Counted from the stretch's first letter, positions 1 to 8,748 are shown. The stretch: DNA of 64,000 nucleotides from CAYRUZ01 sp964427895 (GCA_964427895.1 CAYRUZ010000001.1:62001-126000), one strand, 5' to 3'. Made by a program: numbers and translations. The notes: a model not told the origin generated them from the sequence alone.

Positions 1-1
1 C

Positions 2-118
2 CTGAAAACGCTGCGCGAAAAGCACTTCGATCTTCTCAAGATCCTTGATACGGAGCTCCCGGCCGATGCCGACGAGCAGTTGACCCGTCTGGTGAACGCC
101 CAGAAATCCAAGGAGTAA
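2..118 (+). CDS. atpA: ATP synthase F1 subunit alpha, C-terminal end (partial)
   Basis: Only the last 38 codons and the TAA stop lie in the window; the gene begins upstream. The tail reads LKTLREKHFDLLKILDTELP, the kind of helical C-terminus that ends AtpA, and it lies 11 nt before atpG, the usual order in F-type ATP synthase operons. The alpha subunit forms the catalytic hexamer with beta at the cytoplasmic face of the membrane. The assignment rests mostly on position and gene order because so little of the protein is visible. Confidence 0.75.
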   Translation: MKTLREKHFDLLKILDTELPADADEQLTRLVNAQKSKE

Positions 119-129
119 CGCTTTCTTCC

Positions 130-1068
130 ATGGCACGCAGCCTCCGCGATATCCGGCGAAAAATGAAGGCGGTCAAATCGACCCGCCAAGTGACCAAAGC
201 CATGGAGCTTGTCGCCGCGAGCAAAATGCGCCGCGCCGTCCAGCATGCCCAGGCTCTGCGCCGGTACGCCTTGCATGCGTGGGACATTCTCCTCAGCATC
301 GGACGCAGCATGAAGACCGGGGAACACACGTTCATCATGCAGCGCAAAGTGAAGCGTGTTCTCGGCATCGTCTTCACCTCGGACCGCGGCCTCTGCGGAC
401 CGCTCAACGCCCAGTTGATGCGATCGATGCAGCAGTACCTCAAGCGCGTGTCCGAGCTGAAGTCGTTCGAGACGATGGACTTCATCACCGTCGGCCGCAA
501 GGGCCACCAGATGCTTACGCGCCAGGGACGGACGGTCATCGCGACGTTCCCGTCTCTCAGCAACCACCCGACCATCAAGGACGTATTGCCCATCGCGAAG
601 TTGGCCATCGACGAGTTCAAGAAGGGCACGTATGACCACGTCGTGCTCGTGTACACCGATTTCATCTCACCCATCCTGCAGCAGGCGGCGGTGAAGGTGC
701 TCCTGCCCTTCTCGCCGAGCGAAGTGCGCGAAGTACTCGATTCTTTGGCGGAGAGCAGGCGCCGCACGAAAGAGGAGGCCGATATCCACCATATCGAAAT
801 CGGCAAGGGTCAGGAGTATTTGTTCGAGCCGACGCCCGAAGAGGTGCTCGACGTCATTCTGCCCCAGCTCACGGAAATCCAGATCTTCCAGGCCGTCCTG
901 GAATCCGTCGCATCGGAACACTCATCCCGCATGATGGCCATGCACAACGCGACCGACAACGCATCGGAACTTCTGAACGACATCACGCTTACCTACAACC
1001 AAACGCGTCAGGCGAACATCACCGCTGAGCTTGCCGAACTCTCGGCCAGCAAAGCCGCGCTCGACTGA
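130..1068 (+). CDS. atpG: ATP synthase F1 subunit gamma
   Basis: This is the central-stalk gamma subunit that couples rotation of the membrane ring to catalysis in the alpha-beta hexamer. The N-terminus MARSLRDIRRKMKAVKSTRQ followed by VTKAMELVAASKMRRA is the conserved first coiled-coil helix. The C-terminal helix (about residues 260-300, SEHSSRMMAMHNATDNASEL) is the second highly conserved gamma signature. At 312 aa it is slightly longer than the usual 285-295. It follows atpA by 11 nt. The next gene is convergent, so atpD and atpC are not directly downstream as they are in most operons. Confidence 0.97.
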   Translation: MARSLRDIRRKMKAVKSTRQVTKAMELVAASKMRRAVQHAQALRRYALHAWDILLSIGRSMKTGEHTFIMQRKVKRVLGIVFTSDRGLCGPLNAQLMRSMQQYLKRVSELKSFETMDFITVGRKGHQMLTRQGRTVIATFPSLSNHPTIKDVLPIAKLAIDEFKKGTYDHVVLVYTDFISPILQQAAVKVLLPFSPSEVREVLDSLAESRRRTKEEADIHHIEIGKGQEYLFEPTPEEVLDVILPQLTEIQIFQAVLESVASEHSSRMMAMHNATDNASELLNDITLTYNQTRQANITAELAELSASKAALD

Positions 1069-1878
1069 TCAGGGCAGATAGCGCGCTAGGTCCGTCGTGT
1101 TTTCCATCATGATGCGCGGCAGCTTGAACATGTCATCGTTCTCCGTGGAAACACGCGGGTCCATCAGCGTTCCGGTGATGTAGCCGGCCCTCTTCGCGCT
1201 TTCGCGCACTTCCTCGTCGTGGGCCGTCCCGGGGTAGGCCACATGGCGGACGGGTTTGCCGGTGATCGCTTCGAGCGCTTTGCGGCTGTCGACGAATTCC
1301 TTGTCGATCTCCTCGACGGGCAGCGGCGGAAGGGCGCGATGGGTGACCGTGTGCGATTCGATATCCATGCCCTTATCCGACAATTCCTTCGCTTTGGTCG
1401 CTTCGATCACGTTGGGGTTCGAGAGGCGGTTCGTGATGAGATAGAACACGCCGATCTGGTGCCGCGCCTCCATGACGGGCACCGCGAGGTCGTACTGCGT
1501 GATGTCGTTGTCATCGAAGGTCACGACCACCGGCTTGGACGGCCCTTTCACGGCGCCGGAGCGGATGTCCGCGTAGGTATCGAGCGAGACGGTCGTGTAG
1601 CCCTTATCGACCAGCCACTGCATCTGCTTCTCGAAATTCTCGGGCGTCACGCTCATCTTGGCGCTCCATGTGTCTGCAGCACCCTCCCACACGCGGATGC
1701 GGTGATACACAAGGATGGGAATGTGCAGCCCGGTGGGGGAAGTGAATGCCGCCGGTGCCGCGGACGAACGTGACGAACTGCTCCAGGACGATTCCACGCC
1801 CTGAACGGAGGCGGAAGTGCATGCGCACAGCACGGAGGCGGCGCAGAGCAGGACGGTGGTGAAACGCGAGGTCGACAC
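1069..1878 (-). CDS. polysaccharide deacetylase family lipoprotein
   Basis: A NodB-type carbohydrate esterase that probably removes acetyl groups from a surface polysaccharide or peptidoglycan outside the membrane. The metal-binding motifs are TFDDND and SHTVTHR, matching TFDD and HxxxH of the family, with PGTAHDEEV further on. I chose the GTG start at 1878 because it puts a lipoprotein signal (TTVLLCAASVLCAC, lipobox LCAC) at the N-terminus, followed by a serine-rich linker. An in-frame ATG at 1944 would add 22 charged residues before it. The stop codon abuts the atpG stop, and the gene is divergent from the lipoprotein gene at 1993. Confidence 0.85.
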   Translation of the reverse strand: MSTSRFTTVLLCAASVLCACTSASVQGVESSWSSSSRSSAAPAAFTSPTGLHIPILVYHRIRVWEGAADTWSAKMSVTPENFEKQMQWLVDKGYTTVSLDTYADIRSGAVKGPSKPVVVTFDDNDITQYDLAVPVMEARHQIGVFYLITNRLSNPNVIEATKAKELSDKGMDIESHTVTHRALPPLPVEEIDKEFVDSRKALEAITGKPVRHVAYPGTAHDEEVRESAKRAGYITGTLMDPRVSTENDDMFKLPRIMMENTTDLARYLP

Positions 1879-1992
1879 AGGGGACTGAGTGTAGCAAGAC
1901 CGTTCATCGGGTACAGCCGGATGTTTCTTTTCGGCGATTGACACCCGGAATGCAGTGCCGCAGGATAGTATCGATTTTCCCCCTTCCTTGCC

Positions 1993-2511
1993 ATGAACCG
2001 CACCCGCATGCTTTCGATTCTCGCCCTCTCAACCCTCGCGCTTTCTGCGTGTTCCTGGTTCGGCAATAATGCTGTAGAAAACGCCATGGAAGACAGGATT
2101 CAAGATGAAACCGGACAAGATGCTGATGTCCAGATTAATGGCGATAGTATGGAGGTGACTACTGATGAGGGCACTGCAAAGATCGGAGGGGATGTTCCGT
2201 CGGACTGGCCGACCGATGTGCCTGTCTATGAGGGGGCGGATGTTCAGTATTCCGGATCGCAAAATCCGGCGAACGGCCGGCCGGGTCATATGATGGTGAT
2301 GCAATCGACTGATTCCTCCGAAGATGTGTACGCATTTTACAAGCAGGAACTTGTAAACAATGGTTGGACGGTTGAATCCCAGGCGAACGCAGCCGGCGCC
2401 AGTACTCTCGTTGCCAAGAAAGAAGGACGTACGGTGTCGCTGTTGGTCACACCCGTGCAGGATGCAACGGCTATTAGCATTGGCATCGAGGACGACGAAG
2501 TACAGGAATAA
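1993..2511 (+). CDS. small acidic lipoprotein, unknown function
   Basis: A 172-aa protein with a clear lipoprotein signal peptide (LSILALSTLALSAC, lipobox LSAC). It then has an acidic segment rich in D, E and Q and a folded domain with VPVYEGADVQYSG and DVYAFYKQELVNNGWTVES. The latter resembles small envelope lipoproteins in which one helix packs on a beta-sheet (FYKxxLxxxGW pattern). It is presumably anchored outside the membrane. No enzymatic motif is visible. An RNA hairpin with a U-tract follows the stop. It is divergent from the polysaccharide deacetylase gene. Confidence 0.75.
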   Translation: MNRTRMLSILALSTLALSACSWFGNNAVENAMEDRIQDETGQDADVQINGDSMEVTTDEGTAKIGGDVPSDWPTDVPVYEGADVQYSGSQNPANGRPGHMMVMQSTDSSEDVYAFYKQELVNNGWTVESQANAAGASTLVAKKEGRTVSLLVTPVQDATAISIGIEDDEVQE

Positions 2512-2521
2512 TCTATCGCAG

Positions 2522-2568
2522 TAGTCCGTGGCCTGTGCGTAGAAAGCGCTTCTGCTTCGGACTATTTT
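2522..2568 (+). terminator. factor-independent terminator
   Basis: A nested hairpin: outer stem TAGTCCG/CGGACTA, with an inner arm built from GTAGAAAGC and GCTTCTGC, followed by TTTT. It lies 10 nt after the lipoprotein stop and overlaps the 3' end of the convergent reductase gene, so it may work in both directions. Confidence 0.65.
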
Positions 2569-3149
2569 CGTGCCACTTTCAGCGCCCTGCCCCACCACAG
2601 TAATTGCGAGAGCATTTTGTCAGCCGCTCCATTCAGGGATGCGTCATTTTCAGGCTGCCACTGGGCTTTGCCCATTAAGATGGGGAAGAACGTGTGGCCG
2701 GGGATATGGACGCTGTCGCGCGCAGAAGCCATATGCAGCTCGATGCACACTTGCCGCAGGTGTTCGACGGCTCGTGACCCGCCGACGCTGCCGTAGGAAA
2801 CGAAGCCGACGGCTTTGTTCTGCCATTCGTAGTAGATGCAATCGAGAGCGTTCTTCAGAACGGCGGGGAAGCTGTGGTTGTACTCCGGCGTCACGACGAT
2901 GAACGCATCGAGCGAGCGGATTTTATCCGCCCATTTTTGGACGACCTCGTTTTCATACTTCCCGTCGGTGATCATGGATGGCGTCTTGGCCGAGTCGTAG
3001 AACGGCATCGGATAATCACGAAGGTCGAGAAGTTCGACAGAGACGTTTTCCTCCTTTTTCGCTCGCTCGAAAATCCATTGGGCGGGCTTGTCACTGAAAC
3101 GCTGCTGGCGCGTGCTGCCGACGATCACGCCGATGTTCAATTCTTGCAT
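2562..3149 (-). CDS. NADPH-dependent FMN reductase family protein
   Basis: A flavodoxin-like NAD(P)H:FMN/quinone oxidoreductase of about 195 aa, acting in the cytosol in redox defence or quinone and azo reduction. The phosphate-binding loop is GSTR (residues 11-14) and the flavin-contacting PEYNHS motif is at about 88-93; FVSYGSVGGSRAVEHLR follows, as expected for the family. The ATG at 3149 starts directly before the first beta strand. A TTG 15 nt upstream is possible but adds only MPPYP. No operon partner is visible: the next gene upstream on the same strand is a broken aminotransferase. Confidence 0.9.
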   Translation of the reverse strand: MQELNIGVIVGSTRQQRFSDKPAQWIFERAKKEENVSVELLDLRDYPMPFYDSAKTPSMITDGKYENEVVQKWADKIRSLDAFIVVTPEYNHSFPAVLKNALDCIYYEWQNKAVGFVSYGSVGGSRAVEHLRQVCIELHMASARDSVHIPGHTFFPILMGKAQWQPENDASLNGAADKMLSQLLWWGRALKVARK

Positions 3150-3219
3150 GGGATACGGGGGCAAAGAGATACGAAACTAGGGACGATTCTACGCCAGTTT
3201 CCAGGCGGAGTTTCTGATT

Positions 3220-4453
3220 TTATCCATGTATTAATCCCTTGAGCGAGCGAATGACGGCGCGCGCTTGCTCAAGCGACGTCGTGAGGTGCGTCGGAAGAAA
3301 AAGAATGCCGCGGTTGCCTGGTACGCCGCGCAAGTCCTCTTGAAGCAGGTGAGAGCTGGCCCGTATGGGTTCCGGGGTAAGCACCAGGCTGTCCCATATG
3401 CCATTATCCAGATGAATGTTCTCGGACTGCAGACGTTTGCGGATCTCGTCCGCGTTTTCGACGAAGACGGGGAAGTGCTGCAATGGCAAACCGTCGCTCA
3501 CTCCATCGGGGATCAACCATCCATTCGCTTGCGCCTCTCGCGTACTCCGTCACGAGAGCACGCCGGTGATCGTTCATGTCGCGCAGCGTGTCCCACTGAT
3601 CCAGCACCATGTAGGCATAGATGTTCGGCATCGCGTGGACGGCATCATGTTGCACCGGGCCCCATCCGCTCTCGGGTATCTGCTTGAATGACACTTTGAT
3701 CCGCTCGCAGAACGCCAGAAATTTTTCGCCGAGCCCGACTGCATAGAGCGGACGCGCCATGACCTGCAGCAATGGGAAGAGTTGTATGAGGAAGATATAG
3801 CGTCGCGAAGGCGGCAGAGCGTCGTTCAGTTTTTCCTCTATCTTCTGGGCTAAAATTGAATCCCTGCAAATAACCGCTCCTCCGCTCACACCGCAAAAAG
3901 GTTTTTCGCGTCCGAAGCTGAAGAGCGTCACATCACCGAAACTTCCAAGATGACGCGGCCCCGTTTCATCGGGGCAGCAATGCGCGCAATCTTCGATCAG
4001 CACGATGCCCTTCTCTTTGCAGATTGCTTTCAGTTCCGCGGCGTGTCCGTCGAGCCCGAACGTGTGCTGGCAAATCACGGCGCGTGTTTTCGGAGTGATC
4101 AGGCGGCGCACGGAGGTGACATCCAACCCCAACGTCTGGGGATTCACGTCCGCATAGATGATGGTTGCGCCCGCTGCTTTCACCGTCTTGTAGACCGACG
4201 CGCAGGTGTAGCCCGCAACGATGACTTCGCCGCCATCGGCGCAGCCGATGCTTTGGATGACGGTGAACAGCGCGTGGCGGCCCATGGCGAACAGGAACAC
4301 TTCTCCTTGGAAACGATCGCCGAGTGCCCGGCGCAAACGCTCAAGGCTTTCCCCTTTCACGTACCTGGGCACGGCCAGCAACGCGCCGCTGAGGCGCAAA
4401 AATTGCCGCGTATCACAGTGCGGCGCAAGCCAAAGGGAGATGGGCCATCGCAT
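3220..4453 (-). pseudogene. DegT/DnrJ/EryC1/StrS-type aminotransferase, frameshifted
   Basis: A PLP-dependent sugar or lipid-head-group aminotransferase in two frames. The first 320 or so codons (ATG at 4453) carry the family pattern: GRHALFTVIQSIG, VIVAGYTC, the AVICQHTFGLDG segment, LIEDCAHCCP, and SFGREKPFCGVSGG with the likely PLP lysine. Around 3525-3560 the frame is lost. The expected continuation (LIPDGVSDGLPLQHFPVFVE to the stop at 3220) is in another frame. A one-base indel explains it, either a real mutation or an assembly error. The N-terminal two thirds are intact. It would act in surface glycan biosynthesis. Confidence 0.75.
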
Positions 4454-4509
4454 AAACGGACGCTTTCAGGCTACATCTTTCCTTGGGGAAGTTCGAGCGG
4501 GGATTGAGC

Positions 4510-4551
4510 AAAAAAAACAGCAAAAGAGGGACTTTGGGTAACGCCTCTTTT
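4510..4551 (-). terminator. terminator of the amino-acid ABC operon
   Basis: On the minus strand AAAAGAGG pairs with CCTCTTTT across a 14-nt loop, followed shortly by a run of eight T. It begins 3 nt after the stop of the ABC ATPase gene. Confidence 0.75.
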
Positions 4552-4554
4552 CCT

Positions 4555-5298
4555 TCATTCTTCGAGCAGAGCGGCAAGAAAGCGCCGTGTCCGCTCGTGG
4601 CTTGGGTGAGCGAGCAGTTTCGCGGTCGCGCCTCTTTCGACGATCCTCCCCTGGTCCATGAAAACCATCTCATCGGCGATGTTTCGGGCGAATCCTATTT
4701 CGTGAGTCGCCATCACGATGGTGCGTTTCTTCTCGAGTGCCACGTCTCGGATGGCTGCGAGAACCTCGCGCTTCAATTCCGGATCGAGTGATGACGTCAC
4801 TTCGTCCAACAGCAGTGCCGTCGGTTGCATGGCGAGCGCGCGGACGATCGCGACTCGTTGTTGCTGGCCGCCGGACAATGCAGACGGGTAGGCATCCGCA
4901 TAACCCTCCAATCCGATCCGTCTCAACAACGCATGCGCCTCCTTTTCTGCTTCGGAACGGTCCTGCCCCATGACGATGATCGGTGCATCCGTGACGTTTT
5001 GTAGCACCGTTCGATGTGGCCACAGGTTGAACTGCTGGAAAACCATGGCGATATTCCGGCGGAGGAGAGTGGCGTCCGATTGTTCGCCGGATGTGATGCA
5101 GTAATCCCCATAGTCTATCGATCCAACATCGACCGGGACGAGACCGTTCAAGCAGCGAAGCAGCGTCGATTTTCCCGCACCGCTGGGGCCGATTATGCAC
5201 ACGATGGATCCCGCCTTTATCCGCAGGTCGATGTCCCGCAGGATGCGGTGACCGTCCACGGTGGCGGACATGCCGGTGATGACGATGTCGTTCGTCAT
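4555..5298 (-). CDS. polar amino-acid ABC transporter, ATP-binding protein
   Basis: The cytoplasmic ATPase (247 aa, GlnQ/HisP type) that powers uptake through the adjacent permease. It has Walker A GPSGAGKS (37-44), a Q-loop in FQQF (87-90), the signature LSGGQQQR (141-148), Walker B LLLDE (162-166) and a switch histidine in MATHEIGFA. The ATG at 5298 overlaps the permease stop as ATGA, so translation is coupled. The frame stays open further upstream but has no domain there. Third and last gene of the operon, ahead of a strong terminator. Confidence 0.95.
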   Translation of the reverse strand: MTNDIVITGMSATVDGHRILRDIDLRIKAGSIVCIIGPSGAGKSTLLRCLNGLVPVDVGSIDYGDYCITSGEQSDATLLRRNIAMVFQQFNLWPHRTVLQNVTDAPIIVMGQDRSEAEKEAHALLRRIGLEGYADAYPSALSGGQQQRVAIVRALAMQPTALLLDEVTSSLDPELKREVLAAIRDVALEKKRTIVMATHEIGFARNIADEMVFMDQGRIVERGATAKLLAHPSHERTRRFLAALLEE

Positions 5299-5981
5299 GC
5301 GCTGAGGAGGGTCGTTGAACGGATTCCGGTAGAGAAGCGCTTTTCGAGCAAGCGTGAGGCCGCGATGCAAGGGGCGATCAGAACGAGGTACATCACCGCT
5401 ACGGCCGTGTAGATCTCCAGGGGGCGGAAGGTCTCGCTGATCAGGATGTTCGCTCTGTGGAGGATCTCGTTGACTGCAATCACCGATGTCAGTGACGAGT
5501 TTTTCATTTCCGTGATGTACAACCCCAGCATGTTCGGGATCATCGTCCTGACGGCCTGCGGGAGGATCACGTGGAGCATGGTTGCGTTGCGCGTCATGCC
5601 CAGAGCCAGTCCGGATTCGAATTGGCTCTGGGGGATCGATTCGATGGATGCGCGGATCGTTTCCGAGACGAACGCCGAGAGGTGGAGAGAGAGGGCGATG
5701 GTCGCGGCCGAGAAGGGTGCCATGCGCCAATCGACGACCGTCGGTACCACGTAGTAGATCCAGATGAGAACGACGAGCGTAGGAAGAGCACGGAACAATT
5801 CGACGTATGCCCTGGCCATTGCGGCAAACACGGGGTTCTTCGATCCGCGCACCGTGGTAACCACTGCTCCCAGGAGTGTGCCGAGGATCGATACCAGGAG
5901 CGCCAATCCGAGTGTGACGAGCGCTCCTTCAGCGAAGATTCCGCGGTAGTGCCAGATGATGTCCCAGTGCCATGTGTACAT
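5295..5981 (-). CDS. polar amino-acid ABC transporter, permease
   Basis: A 228-aa inner-membrane permease of the His/Glu/Gln family. It has the N-terminal G-LVTLGLALLVSILGTLLG membrane segment, AYVELFRALPTLVVLIWIYY, and the EAA-loop region ESGLALGMTRNATMLHVILP that contacts the ATPase. The ATG at 5981 follows the binding-protein stop by 2 nt. It overlaps the ATPase gene by 4 nt (ATGA). Only one permease gene is present, so it probably works as a homodimer. Confidence 0.93.
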   Translation of the reverse strand: MYTWHWDIIWHYRGIFAEGALVTLGLALLVSILGTLLGAVVTTVRGSKNPVFAAMARAYVELFRALPTLVVLIWIYYVVPTVVDWRMAPFSAATIALSLHLSAFVSETIRASIESIPQSQFESGLALGMTRNATMLHVILPQAVRTMIPNMLGLYITEMKNSSLTSVIAVNEILHRANILISETFRPLEIYTAVAVMYLVLIAPCIAASRLLEKRFSTGIRSTTLLSA

Positions 5982-5983
5982 GA

Positions 5984-6838
5984 TCAGCGGATGGAGTAGT
6001 TCTTCACTTCGTGTAACCAATGCGCGTCGTACTTCTTCTCGAGGTCGCTCCACACGCCGCTCGTTTCCATATAGAGGAGCGAGTTGTCGATGAAGAGGTG
6101 GAATGCGGAGTCCTCAAGCCGCATCGGCCAGGCATCCGGATTGATGTCGAACGGGGAAGATCCGAAGAGATCTATGGTCTCGGAGTGCGCGTCGGCGAAC
6201 AACTTGATGGTCACCGCGTCGGCGATGCCGATGTCGGCGCGTCCCGACGACACCTCGAGGAGGAAGCGGGAGAGATCGGATGATTCCACGTCGATGGGCA
6301 CGATGGTCGCGTTCGGCAGGTGCTCCTTGGCGTAGATGTGGCCGGATTCGCCGTTGGCGACCGCAACGCGGATGCCGGGCTTGTTGGCGTCTTCGATGGT
6401 TGCGAAGCGCGTGTCGCCGCGGCGCACGAGCGCGCTGTTGCCCGCGTAGAAGAGCGGGCGGGAGAAGGCGACTGCTGCCGCGCGGGGCACTTTCACGAAG
6501 AGCGACGTGCCGATGTCACACTCGCCGGACGCCACGGCGGTCGCCATGTTTCCGAATGTGGATTCGTGGTACTCCGTTTTCACGTTGATCTGCTTCGCGA
6601 TGTATTCGAGTGCGTCGATGTCGTGGCCGCTGAGTTTTCCCGTGGCGGGATCCTTGATCACGGCGGGAGGCCAGACCGCGTAGCAGACTTTCATCACGCC
6701 GGCCTTTTGGATGTTCGACAACGCGTCGCTGCTGAGTGTCGCGGCCGCATCGGAACCTCGCAGCAGGGTGATGGCCGAGAGGCACAAGGCGATGAGCGAC
6801 AAGATCGTGACGCTCGTGACGGATGAGGGAGACTTCAT
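5984..6838 (-). CDS. amino-acid ABC transporter substrate-binding protein
   Basis: A 284-aa extracytoplasmic solute-binding protein (SBP_bac_3 type) that delivers a polar amino acid to the permease. A hydrophobic signal segment (ILSLIALCLSAITLL) opens the protein and no lipobox is evident. KAGVMKVCYAVWPPAVI, the GHDIDALEYIAKQI segment and SGECDIGTSLFVKVPRAAAV follow, typical of the family. It is the first gene of a three-gene operon and is divergent from a TrmB-type regulator across a 160-bp AT-rich region with two palindromes. Confidence 0.93.
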   Translation of the reverse strand: MKSPSSVTSVTILSLIALCLSAITLLRGSDAAATLSSDALSNIQKAGVMKVCYAVWPPAVIKDPATGKLSGHDIDALEYIAKQINVKTEYHESTFGNMATAVASGECDIGTSLFVKVPRAAAVAFSRPLFYAGNSALVRRGDTRFATIEDANKPGIRVAVANGESGHIYAKEHLPNATIVPIDVESSDLSRFLLEVSSGRADIGIADAVTIKLFADAHSETIDLFGSSPFDINPDAWPMRLEDSAFHLFIDNSLLYMETSGVWSDLEKKYDAHWLHEVKNYSIR

Positions 6839-6920
6839 GGTATTAGACGTAATAAATAAAATGTTTCATAGTTATATATAAAAATGTTGAAATGATCAAA
6901 AATATGAAAATAAATTTGGA

Positions 6921-6944
6921 AAAGATAATCGTTTTATTATCTTT
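6921..6944. promoter_or_regulatory. 24-bp palindrome in divergent promoter region
   Basis: AAAGATAAT (6921-6929) and ATTATCTTT (6936-6944) are perfect inverted repeats separated by 6 nt, in the AT-rich gap between the ABC operon and the TrmB-like gene. It could be a second regulator site or a promoter-proximal hairpin. Confidence 0.45.
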
Positions 6945-6960
6945 AATAAGCCATTTATAT

Positions 6961-6981
6961 TTGTTGATGAAATTTCAACAA
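6961..6981. promoter_or_regulatory. candidate TrmB-type operator
   Basis: TTGTTGA, a 7-nt spacer and TCAACAA form a perfect inverted repeat. It covers the region where a -35 box for the GTG start at 6999 would lie. A degenerate copy (TTGA-5-TCAA) is at 6887-6899 near the ABC operon side. Autorepression plus control of the transporter is the simple reading. Confidence 0.5.
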
Positions 6982-6998
6982 AATGATACTATTAAGGG

Positions 6999-7757
6999 GT
7001 GATTCAGCCTCTCCTCAAGCAGCTGGGCCTCTCTGAAAAGGAGATCGTCGTGTATCTCGCCATCCTGCAGCAGGGGAAAGTCTCCCCGGCAGACATCGCG
7101 ACTCTGACGAATATCAACCGGACGACGGTGTATTCGGTCGCGAAGGAGTTGTTGAAGAAGAACCTGATCCGCGAGGAGAGCGGCAAGACGACGTATTGGA
7201 TGGCCCGGCCTCCGGAGGACTTGAGCGTGCTCATCGAGCGGGAAAAGGAGGCGCTGCGGAAGAAGGAGCATTTGCTGCAGAGCGCGGTGAACGAACTCAA
7301 GCCGTTGATGGCCGGGATGCGGTACAGCATGCCCACGCTCACGTTCATCGACGAAAATCGCCTTGATGCTTACATGCGTTCCGAGAGCAAGAAGTGGACT
7401 GACAGCATCGTCAGGACCGACGGCCTCTGGCATGGCTTTCAGGACGACAGCTTCGTGGAGCACTACGAGGGCTGGGTCGACTGGTATTGGCATTTGCCGA
7501 TGTCCCAGCAGATCGTCCTCCATCTCTTCACCAACGATTCGTCGATCGAAAAGCGCATGCACCAGAAGAAGTACGAGCGCCGCCAAATGAAGTATTGGAA
7601 AGGCGGCGAAGTGTCCTCAACATTGTGGATCTGCGGAGAGTACATCGTCGTGATCGCGACCCGCTCCCGCCCCCACTACTTGATCGAGATCCACGATCGT
7701 CTGCTCAGCGCGACGTTGCGCACGATGTTCGGCGATCTCTGGTCCAAGGAGAAGTGA
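6999..7757 (+). CDS. TrmB-like transcriptional regulator
   Basis: A 252-aa cytoplasmic regulator. Its N-terminal winged helix (LGLSEKEIVVYLAILQQG, then INRTTVYSVAKELLKKNLI) is the TrmB/SpoIIE-repressor type. A charged helix (EREKEALRKKEHLLQSAVNE) follows, then a C-terminal domain of phospholipase-D-like or TrmB effector type. The GTG start lies 9 nt after a possible -10 (GATACT), so the transcript would be almost leaderless. Its position opposite the amino-acid transporter operon, with palindromes between, suggests that it controls that operon. Confidence 0.85.
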   Translation: MIQPLLKQLGLSEKEIVVYLAILQQGKVSPADIATLTNINRTTVYSVAKELLKKNLIREESGKTTYWMARPPEDLSVLIEREKEALRKKEHLLQSAVNELKPLMAGMRYSMPTLTFIDENRLDAYMRSESKKWTDSIVRTDGLWHGFQDDSFVEHYEGWVDWYWHLPMSQQIVLHLFTNDSSIEKRMHQKKYERRQMKYWKGGEVSSTLWICGEYIVVIATRSRPHYLIEIHDRLLSATLRTMFGDLWSKEK

Positions 7758-8183
7758 TCAACGCCAGAGCGTGACGATCAATGAGATGATGATGAACGAG
7801 ACGAGGTGGTACCCGATGTTGAAGAGGTACAGTTCCATCTTGCGTCGCTCCCACAGCACCCCGTTGAGGAATGTTGTCGCGATGAACGTGAACCACACAA
7901 GTACCGCAAAGAAAATCGCAGCCGCGGGTCCGGTCAAGTCGAGCGCCGCCGAAAGGTGCGCCATGCCGAGCGCGATGACGAGTTGCTGGAAGAACGCAGC
8001 CACCATCTGCGGGGCCATCGCTGCCATCCCTTTCGCCTTCATGGCATCCACCTCCGATTGGGGAATCTCCATGAGCTTCATCCAGTGCGTGCCGAAGACC
8101 GGGCCGTGCCACATGAAACCGACGACGTAGGCGACGACAGCGGCGACCAAGACGGCCGTGAAATTGATGTTGGAGAGATCCAT
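7758..8183 (-). CDS. DUF1761 family membrane protein
   Basis: A 141-aa membrane protein with four predicted segments: VLVAAVVAYVVGFMWHG at the start, then around residues 57-75, 85-105 and 120-140. The VVGFMWHGPVFGTHWMKLM motif and the overall length match DUF1761. The function of that family is unknown. The ATG at 8183 gives the family's normal N-terminus; the frame stays open upstream but without homology. Convergent with the TrmB-like gene. Confidence 0.8.
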   Translation of the reverse strand: MDLSNINFTAVLVAAVVAYVVGFMWHGPVFGTHWMKLMEIPQSEVDAMKAKGMAAMAPQMVAAFFQQLVIALGMAHLSAALDLTGPAAAIFFAVLVWFTFIATTFLNGVLWERRKMELYLFNIGYHLVSFIIISLIVTLWR

Positions 8184-8280
8184 GGTCGAGGGGGAAGACG
8201 ATGAAAAACCTATGCCAAATGACGCATGCATGCAATGGGGGTGTACCATGGTTCGCGTTTCAGTCACTACCGCCCGTACG

Positions 8281-8700
8281 ATGAACATGTTCAAGCCCGT
8301 CAAAGCGACCACGGTGAAGGAATACCTCGCGTCTGTTTCCCCCGAGCGCAAAGAGCTGGTGGAATTTCTCCATGCGCTTATTCAGAAGTCCGCACCATCG
8401 CTCAAGCCGCACGTCGCTGCCACTATGCTCTGGTACGGTTCATTTCCATACCGGAACTACAAGAAGGAAATGATCGAATGGCCGGTCATCGGACTCGTGA
8501 ATCAGAAGCAGTACGTCAGTGTGTACGTTTGCTCGATCGTCGACGGCGAGTATGTAGCCGAGAAACACAAGAAGGATCTGGGGAAGGTGAGTGTCGGAAA
8601 GAGCTGCATCCGCATCAAGAAGATCGAAGACGTCAACGTGGAGGGTCTGAAAAAGGTTTTTCAAATTGCCGAAAAGCATCCGGGTTTGCGCGAAGAATAA
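8281..8700 (+). CDS. DUF1801 domain protein
   Basis: A 139-aa small cytosolic protein. TVKEYLASVSPERKELVEFL followed by LHALIQKSAPSLKP and MLWYGSFPY is the DUF1801 (YdhG-like) signature. The family is of unknown biochemistry, with a fold related to frataxin-like small proteins. I chose the ATG at 8281 because homology starts there; an in-frame ATG at 8248 would add 11 residues. Divergent from the DUF1761 gene. Confidence 0.8.
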   Translation: MNMFKPVKATTVKEYLASVSPERKELVEFLHALIQKSAPSLKPHVAATMLWYGSFPYRNYKKEMIEWPVIGLVNQKQYVSVYVCSIVDGEYVAEKHKKDLGKVSVGKSCIRIKKIEDVNVEGLKKVFQIAEKHPGLREE

Positions 8701-8748
8701 TCGGCCATCACGTTCCTGGACCGATAGACGTGTGATACCCTCGCGGGT

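Noticed and set aside
5299..5730. N-terminal extension of the ABC ATPase frame
   Set aside because: The extension overlaps the permease gene out of frame, is low-complexity, and the ATGA junction gives the proper start.
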